Positions 56,912 through 64,000 of a stretch of DNA of 64,000 nt are shown piece by piece. The notes under the pieces are model-generated. The model saw nothing but the letters and a program-made list of their open reading frames with translations, had not been told where the DNA came from and did no database searches. The stretch is from Terana coerulea. Lineage: Eukaryota > Basidiomycota > Agaricomycetes > Polyporales > Phanerochaetaceae. Made by a program: the position numbers and the translations under genes. Positions within the stretch are counted from its first letter, which is position 1; each line of letters begins with the position of its first letter. Where the stretch lies: contig JAKOGH010000721.1 of assembly GCA_024811115.1 (NCBI GenBank), positions 62,001 to 126,000 of the forward strand, read 5' to 3'.

Positions 56912-59193
56912 ATGTCCGTTAACCCAAGCCATCGCTACTACGACCGTTCACCGTCTCGGAGTGTACGAGAGCCAAGCCCTCAGCCTCCCGCGGACGACGA
57001 TCTGATAGTGGAAGACGACGGGTCTATTCACCTGGAGAACAACCAGCAGTCATCGCCTGCAAGAGCATACCTCATCCGCGCCTTGGCACTGCTATGTGCA
57101 TGCTCATTAAGCGTCGGAAGTCATTAGTATGTCCCTTTTCTTGGACAATCCCGCAAGCTCTGACCTCTGTTCCTGCAGCGCATCATATATTCTAGGACCT
57201 CTAAAGTCACGTCTTTCACGAGAGCTGGGCACAAACAACACCGAATTTTCTCTTCTTATATCTGCATTCTCCCTCAACAGCACGTGGACACCACTCGTGG
57301 GAGGCTTGCTCGCAAGCCGCTTTGGAACCACAACGACTAGTATTCTTGCTACAGGCGTTGTCTTTCTAGGTATGGTTCTGCACCTCCCAAGGAGCTCGGT
57401 CTGAACGTTCCGCAGGTCAACTATGTCTTCTACTGGGGAACTTGTCAGGCAGTGTCAGGGTCATGGCCCTCGGCATGTTCATCTTCGGACTTGGTGTTAG
57501 TCCACTCGCTGTTGTCCAAGAAACCATCATCGTCCGGTTTTTCAAATCCCATGGTCTCGGAGTTTCGCTCGCTCTCGGCCTTGTCGCGGGGAAGGGCGCC
57601 TCTTTCGTGTCCGCTCGGACATCGTACCCTCTTGCAGAGAAGTTTGGACCGCACGCACCATTCTACGCCTCAACGGGTCTTGCGGCGTTCTCTTTCTGTG
57701 TCAACCTCGTGTACCTCTCGGCGTCGAGATGGCTGGTGGCAGGCGCAGGCGCCGAGCTTGAGGCCAGCGAGCTTCACGCGGAGGCCGAGAGGCAGGACGC
57801 GGAGCACGTTCGGACCGGATCCATTCAAAGCTTGTCCGAAGCAGAGGCTCTCAAGGAAGTTGCGAAGAAGCGTACGGTCAACCTCCGCGATATCACTAAG
57901 CTCGGCGACGTGTTCTGGGCATACATCGGTTTGAACGTCCTTTGTGGCGCAATTTGGGCACCATTCACTCACCTCTGCGCGTAAGTTTACCCCTACTCTG
58001 CTGAACGCAATACTGACACGTAAGTAACTCCCAGGAACATCATCGAGCGCCGGTATAGCCTTGGTGAATCGGATGCAAGTACGACGGCATCATACCTCTT
58101 AGCGGGAAGTGTATTCCTGTATCCCATCGTGAGTAAGCCTGCCTTGATCTAATGCATTTGCTTACTTGTCCGCGAAGACTGGCTACGTCGTGGACGCTAT
58201 GCGTAAGCGAGGCATTGTGCTTCGCTTGTTCATGCTGTCCTCTCTACTCACCATGGCGTGCTACGCTTGGCTGGTCTTACCGCCTTCCGTGACGGAAACG
58301 CCCATCCCGGCCATTTTCTCCTTCGCTACGGGGCACGGCTTCTCACCACGTACGTTTGGAAAATCATGATAGGGAGCTTAGCTGACCACTTTCCAGTTTT
58401 ACTCGTTGTCCTGGTGCCAGAGATTGTGGCTTCCAAATATGTCTCGACGACACTCGGAGCTCACAAAGCTGTTAGTCATTGCCCATCCCTTGTTTAAATG
58501 GCCACTTACTCATCTCCTTTCAGCTCGAACAAACGGGTTCGACCATCTTCCAGACTCTTGCTGGTGTCGCTCTCGACATCAAAACAAAAAAGCACGAGAC
58601 TGCTACTTCGTTGGTCCCACCAGCAAATGGGGACGCGCGAGATATTCAGTACCTTCTGAACGCGTTTCTTTTCTTGAACGTGCTACAGTTCGGCGCGCTC
58701 ATTGTCGTTACTCGCCTTGACCGAAAGCAGAAGCGGGCGGCTGCAAGACGTATGGCGGCTTTGCTTCCTCCCATTGTAGAAGACGACGAAGATGCTACGT
58801 CGAGCTCCTCCCTTGCACCCAAGGAGGATCGGTGGGACCGCTACGACCCATCTTCGCCGACGTTGAACGGAAAGCCTGCGACGGGGACGATCAGGAGCCT
58901 GCGAGATGTCGCATCACCGTCGACATCAGCCGTGTCGGAGCAAAGTATCCCCATGCTGCGCTCTCCATCCGTCTCTTCCTCGGCACCGGAACAACAGGTA
59001 CCTCAGTTTTGCAGGGGCGGACGCGACTCGCGTCAAGGTTGTGCGGACGAAGAGCGAGGTCAAGCGCGGTGAAATATTTGCTGTGCTGTCGGGTGTGTCT
59101 ATTGTGTTTGCGTGGCTACTTTTCATGGCTGTCGCATGGTTCAGGCTGCGGTCGAAGGAGGAGAGGAGCGCAGCCACTGGACTTGGTCTCTAG
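56912..59193 (+). CDS. Major facilitator superfamily transporter (MFSD1-like)
   Basis: Starts MSVNPSHRYYDRSPSRSVRE with a polar cytosolic N-terminus, then about twelve helices: LIRALALLCACSLSVGSHYA, YILGPLKSRLSREL, FSLLISAFSLNSTWTPLVGG, LLASRFGTTTTSILATGVVF, VMALGMFIFGLGVSPLAVVQ, GVSLALGLVAGKGASFVSAR, a large central loop, VFWAYIGLNVLCGAIWAPF, and LVVLVPEIVASKYVSTTLGA. The pattern fits lysosomal/vacuolar MFSD1-type carriers, which move dipeptides in animals; the fungal substrate is unknown. After a Ser-rich cytosolic stretch comes a last helix (FAVLSGVSIVFAWLLFMAVA) whose frame is shifted by one base near 58990-59000. Introns are in phase elsewhere. Confidence 0.86.
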
Positions 59194-59689
59194 AAGGAAC
59201 TCTTGCAATTGTATCAACGGTATTTATAATCACTGGATGTATCTAGTAGTAACACTGGCACAATGTCACGACACTTACGACCATGGTCTTCAACCATATA
59301 TTCTGTCTGTTGTGGACTGCGGACGCAAATGTCCAAGGTTGTGACTCGTCAGCCGTCGCCAATAGAGAAGGGTAATAAGACAAGCGCTAAAAGCGCTACA
59401 CGTTGGGCGTTTCAGCTTACGTAACGAGTCCAAGCGCACTGTAGCAAATCGTCAACACCAGCCCCCGCCGCCGCCAACAGCCTCAAGACCTCAAGAGGTG
59501 AGTATGATGATGTGCTGAATCGCTGTGGGGCGTATGCAGGATGGATGGTTTTGGTTTGGGGCGAGGAAATTGGAAGGAAATCGGTGGATTGCTCGTTGGA
59601 TGACCGGATGAAGACCTTGACCGAACCACCTCCGCTTGCAACGGTCGACTGACTCGCCTCCCTTGCTTCCCCTGTCTTAGCTCGCAACC
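59194..59689. other. Intergenic promoter region of RPL15
   Basis: 3' flank of the MFS gene and promoter of RPL15. No other feature seen. Confidence 0.5.
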
Positions 59690-60462
59690 ATGGGCGCGTA
59701 CAAATACATCGGCGAGCTGTACAAAAGAAACAGTCGGATGTCCTCCGATTCCTCCTTCGCGTTCGGTGCGTCTTGTAACCCTTCAGGCGCAAGAACTCCT
59801 ACTGAATTGGCAGTGGAATTGCTTAGGTGCTGGGAGTTCCGTCAGCTGAACGTTATCCACCGTGCCTCCCGTCCCTCGCGCCCGGACAAGGCTCGCCGCC
59901 TGGGTTACAAGGCCAAGCAGGGCTACGTTATCTACCGTGTGCGGGTTCGCCGGGGTAACCGCAAGAAACAAGCCCCCAAGGGTGCCACCTACGGCAAGCC
60001 CGTCCGCCAGGGTGTTAACCAGATCAAACCCCAGCGCGGTCTCCAGAGTGTTGCGGAGGAGCGTGTTGGCAGGCGTTGCGGCAACTTGCGGGTACTGAAC
60101 TCGTACTGGGTTAACCAGGACGGTGTATACAAGTACTACGAGGTCATCCTCGTTGACCCCAACCACAAGGCTGTACGTTGTACGGCTATTCGTAACATGT
60201 GCAGGAAATTCACGAACGAGCTGTTAGATCCGCCGGGATCCTCGCATCAACTGGATCGCCAAGGCTGTCCACAAGCACCGCGAGTCCCGTGGCCTTACCA
60301 GCATTGGCAAGAAGGTACGTCTATTCCTCCTGCGACTTTGGGCCAGTTTACCGACATCACCTTCAGAACCGTGGTCTTGGCAAGGGTCATCGCTACAACC
60401 ACACCCCTGGCTGGTCGACCTGGAAAAAGCACAACACGCTTTCCCTCCGTCGTTACCGGTAA
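59690..60462 (+). CDS. RPL15: 60S ribosomal protein L15 (eL15)
   Basis: Starts [12 protein letters not shown], and after the first intron continues [100 protein letters not shown], then [29 protein letters not shown] and [19 protein letters not shown], ending LRRYR. This is full-length eL15. In exon 1 the frame after ELYK is off by one: the A run 59723-59726 seems one base short, and the expected segment [11 protein letters not shown] appears only in the neighbouring frame. Such a lesion in an essential gene supports an assembly error. Introns are short and canonical. Confidence 0.94.
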
Positions 60463-61149
60463 ATTTTCTGTGTGTCGTTTGTTTCATGCTTTCCTTTGCT
60501 TTACGCTCCTGCCTTTGTACACCCATGTCGCATCAAATTCATTCTGGTATGGATTCATGTTGCCTTGACAGTCTGTCTGAAACTTTGCAGGCCATTTGTG
60601 CTCGTCTCGCTACAAGTGTGCTTGATCGTTTGGATTATGCGAGTGTCTTGCAGTTTTGAGTTCTGGTTCATGTCCTACTCGGCTTTTCCAGCGAGCGCCG
60701 CCAAGTCCCAGCGCTTAGCGCCACCGGGAACAATGCGTTCGCCGATCAAAGCGTTTCTGGTTGAACAACATCATGCAACCCTCGACCGCGCAACTTCAAC
60801 GTGCCCACCACGGTCGACGCCGTCGACGAGGACATACGGAGGGCGTGCAGGCCACACTGCGCTGTCAGCAGCACGTGCTTGTGTGCTGTGCATCAACCCC
60901 GGAGCGCTGCCTCGTGTTCAAGCAGATTTGGAGCACACACGAGGATCCACTTATATTGCTTGCTCTTACCTCTGACCGCATACTGCTCTCGCCAGGACCT
61001 GCGACACACTCACGACCGACTCTAACGACCTATCGCGAAGACCTCACGTCCTGGAACGACTCCTCTCAATGTTCTCACAGCTCCCGTTTGCTCTGTACTC
61101 TCTGATACTTGCGAGTTCTCTGGCCAGAAGCCCTTATTCCTTACGAACC
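60463..61149. other. Intergenic, nothing recognised
   Basis: 3' region of RPL15 and promoter of the GH16 gene. Open frames on the plus strand show no family resemblance. Confidence 0.5.
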
Positions 61150-62879
61150 ATGCGCTTTGGTATCGTGTCACTTCTTTTGCTTGCCTCTGTGCGAGGCGGC
61201 GAGGCGGCGTTCTTCAGCAAAAAGCGGATACCAACACCACGTTGTCGGTCTCGGCCAATGGCACGACTTTCGTTTGGACGATACAGGATACCTACGCTGG
61301 AAAGACTTTCTTTGAGTACGTATTACAAATACTTTTACTACGTGCCGGAAGCTGAGATGCGTTAGCACCTTCGACTTCTTCCCCGAAGGAGATCCCACCC
61401 AGTGAGTCCAGCTTCACTTCCCAAAAGCTCATTGGCTTACCGTGCCTTTAGTGGGACTGTAAAGTGTGTATAATGCTCAACCAGTGTGCAAATGCTGGAA
61501 GTAATACTGCGACGTTAGCTATACCACGAAGGAATTTGCGTTCGCCAATGGCCTGGCATACGTTCAAGACAACGACCAAGTAATCATGAAAGGAGACAAC
61601 ACGACCCAGCTGGACGCTGGCGTGAACAGGAACAGGTATGCCTTGACCAACTGACTGTACTGCCTTACAATTGCTCATGCATCGCCCTTCAGTGTCCGTA
61701 TCTCTAGCCAAAAGCAGTACAACACTGGACTCTTCATCCTTGATCTCGATAGAGCTCCTTGGGGTTGTGGTAAGCAGGGTGACGATATTGACCCTTGCAG
61801 TATATCTGACGGGGTGCTGGCAGGTGTATGGCCTGCGTGGTGGACATTGGGCGGAGGGCAATGGCCTTATGTGCGTGTTCTGACCTCGCAAACAGGAACG
61901 ATATTCTCACGTCCGCAGTAGACCGGGGAGATCGATATTATAGAAGGCGTACACGATAATGAACACAACCAGGTCACCTGGCACACGGGTCCTAGTGAAT
62001 GAACACGTTGTCTAAAATGATGCTCGTCGCTGACATGCTATACAGACTGCACTCTTACGCAAAACGCCAACTTCACCGGTTCGATCGTGGTTAGTACTAT
62101 AATTACATCAGTAGCGGGAACAGCTCCGAACTTACGTCTTTTAGGCTACGAACGGTCAGCCTAATCTAGTATGTTATGGAAACGCTCCTGGAAACGCAGG
62201 GTGCGGTGTCACCGAGTGGAGTCGAGCATCCTATGGCCCGACCTTCGACGCCCAAGGAGGCGGGGCCTATGCTATGAAATGGGATGACACTGGGATCGCT
62301 GTTTGTACGCCGTATTCTGTATGAAATGGCTGGTGATGTCTACTCACGCAATGTGCATATCCAGGGTCTTTCTACAGGCAGGCGATACCACAGGACATCT
62401 TGAGTGGTCAGCCTCAGCCAGAAACATGGGGGACTCCCGTTGCAGTTCTCGAACCGGCTGGATGTGATCCCATTGCAAACTTCGTTAATCACTCGATAGT
62501 GTTTGGTATGTTACTATCCTCAAATCCTTCCACCTTTCAGTACTTATGGTATTGTAGACATCACTTTCTGTGGCGACTGGGCTGGCAACTCATATGCTAC
62601 CTCCGGTTGCCCGGGGACATGCCCAGATCGCCTGATGGATCCCACCAATTTCGATGTACGGCATCAAATATCTGCATTTCTTGCCTTCACTGATATTCAA
62701 CCTCATCTCGGTAGAATGCTTCTTGGGTTATCAACAACATGAAGGTGTACAAGAGAGTGACTTTGTCGAAGGCGTCAGGCGCAGAAAGCACGACATCTCG
62801 TCTTCTTTCAGCACCAGCAGCTTTGAGCGCCCTCGTCGGCACCATATCTCTGTTTACAGTGACGAGTTGGATGCTGTAG
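61150..62879 (+). CDS. Secreted GH16 beta-glucanase-like enzyme, probably GPI-anchored
   Basis: A signal peptide (MRFGIVSLLLLASVRGGEA) starts at 61150. The mature enzyme follows over about ten exons: TTFVWTIQDTYAGKTFF, DTFDFFPEGDPTHGTV, YTTKEFAFANGLAYVQDNDQ, SVRISSQKQYNTGLFILDLD, WGCGVWPAWWTLGGGQWPY, the catalytic strand TGEIDIIEGVHDNEHNQVTW (ExDxxE), SIVATNGQPNL, GCGVTEWSRASYGPTF, ITFCGDWAGNSYATSGCPG, and a tail ending in a hydrophobic stretch (LSALVGTISLFTVTSWML) that fits a GPI signal. GH16 laminarinase-like enzymes of basidiomycetes cut beta-1,3/1,4- or 1,3/1,6-glucan in cell walls. The A run at 61219-61223 seems one base short, so signal and mature parts are in different frames as read. 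Confidence 0.9.
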
Positions 62880-63014
62880 ACAAATGGACCTTCCGCTGCC
62901 TGTCTCTCCAGCTTCGACTCAAACCTCATGACCCTATACGGCACCACTTGCGGTGCTCCTGCATGGACTTGAAGCATGTATCATACATTTTTGTGTAGAT
63001 CAGTTGTACATTTG
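62880..63014. other. Convergent spacer between GH16 and SurE-like genes
   Basis: A 135 bp spacer between convergent stop codons. No terminator motif stands out. Confidence 0.4.
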
Positions 63015-64000
63015 TCATAGTTTGAACTTCCAGAGTGCTCCCTCTACTTCCTCAGGTGAGAACGGTGTCAATCCCATCTCATGCGATGGCTCAGCGAACG
63101 AAGCACGCAAAGGTGTGACGCTGACCCATCCTTTCGCGATAGCCCACCCGTCTGAGCCTACAGGAACCTCGTCCATGTCTGGGTTGATTAGCCTTCCCAT
63201 CTCCGGGGAGAACTTGAAGACCAGTTCGTCCGGAGCCCCCGACGAAGGGGCGCCTACAAGGACACCCTGCTCGTTGGTGTTCAGGGAATCGGGGCCTGCG
63301 GGCGACGTCGCCGGCTTTACAGCAGCATGCCGCTTGAACAGCCGGCCGTACGAGTTGCGCCACATGCGCGTCCAGGAGATCGGTAGGCCCGCCTCCGCGA
63401 GCAGGCCCTCGACCATCGGAATGTTCACGTTATACAGGTCGACTTCGCGGTCGCGAATCCCGCCGGCGTCGGCGCCCCAGTGCGCCCAGAGGTGCCCGAC
63501 GATGCGCCCCGCGAGGGCGTGCGCGGGCTCGAAGTACGCCGGCGGCGGCGGCTTCTGGACGGTGCCGTACGAGAGCGCGATGGCGCGTGTCTTGGCAAGG
63601 CTGGTGGAGAGCGCGGCGCCGATGGTGCCGGAGGAGAGGGCGAAGGCGGCGGAGCTGTTGCGTCCGAGGTTTGGGCCTGATATCTGAATGCGTGGAGGTT
63701 CACAGTCAGCAGGTTCACCACTGTGAACCAGAATGAACTCACTACTAGATCTATTTGACCTGGGTACAGGTTGTGTAGAGCAATGTTTGCGCACGTCGCG
63801 GGTGTCTGTGAAACATATACTTGAGCATTGGAGATGGAGAAAGCACGCCAAAGACTCACCCCGTCTAATAGTATCCACTCAGCAGTTTCGCCTTCCTGCA
63901 GCGGACGCGGAGAACTTGATACCTCGCCCTTCCCATCTATGCCAAATGCTAATGTCAGCAGGTTAGATCTCTTGCAACGATGAAGGAAACAATACCAGGT
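63015..64000 (-). CDS. SurE-like phosphatase/nucleotidase domain protein, 5' end beyond window
   Basis: The gene runs off the right edge. In coding order: EGETAEWILLDG, then across an intron TPATCANIALHNLYPGQIDL, then V-ISGPNLGRNSSAAFALSSG, TIGAALSTSLAKTRAIALSY, HLWAHWGADAGGIRDREVDL, YNVNIPMVEG, SWTRMWRNSYGRLFK, and the end EMGLTPFSPEEVEGALWKFK. SGPNLGRN with the surrounding Ser and Asn is the active-site region of SurE, a metal-dependent 5'/3'-nucleotidase or acid phosphatase. The fungal relatives (Pby1-type) are P-body-linked and carry a tubulin-tyrosine-ligase-like domain in some species; that part cannot be judged here because the protein ends soon after the SurE fold. The N-terminal metal site would be outside the window. 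Confidence 0.85.

Noticed and set aside
59783..60166. Long open frame opposite RPL15
   Set aside because: It is the antisense shadow of a highly biased ribosomal gene and has no family resemblance.

Overview
This window looks like nuclear DNA of a wood- or litter-type basidiomycete (Agaricomycetes, polypore-like). The evidence is dense genes split by many 47-70 bp introns, GC-rich third codon positions, very short divergent promoters, and a gene set typical of mushroom-forming fungi: a CPL1-like secreted protein, a GH16 glucanase, a Ras-like/RasGEF fusion, TMEM135-like and SurE-like proteins. I see no bacterial, viral or transposon gene.

Layout. 0-8 kb: edge of an unknown gene, the Fe-S co-chaperone JAC1/HSCB, a dysferlin-domain (Mug65-like) protein, a TMEM135-like protein, the diphthamide enzyme DPH7 and a small membrane protein. 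8-16 kb: a GT41/OGT-like glycosyltransferase and a transaldolase. 15-24 kb: REV3 (DNA polymerase zeta), a tRNA-like segment, glucose-6-phosphate 1-epimerase and a 1.9 kb gene-free stretch with a degenerate repeat. 24-31 kb: PP2A scaffold subunit, CPL1-like modular secreted protein, another small secreted protein. 31-38 kb: a decayed VPS41 copy, a DUF4870/Tic20-like membrane protein, RPS24, ARP1. 38-49 kb: small membrane and lipidated proteins, GPI2, a bZIP factor, DRS1. 49-64 kb: RasGEF fusion, four-TM protein, class 3 lipase, MFS transporter, RPL15, GH16, and the 3' part of a SurE-domain gene leaving at the right edge. The genes are mostly unrelated housekeeping functions; I see no metabolite cluster.

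Quality caveat. About twenty conserved reading frames are broken by a single base, most often at a run of identical bases, including in the essential genes RPL15 and RPS24. This is best explained by uncorrected indels in the assembly. Gene spans below follow homology-consistent reading across those points; I give positions of the breaks but no repaired sequence.

Most interesting items: the CPL1-like gene, whose cysteine-rich module is repeated three times with one module per symmetric exon; the Ras-like GTPase plus RasGEF fusion; and a perfect 20 bp CRE palindrome in an 87 bp divergent promoter.
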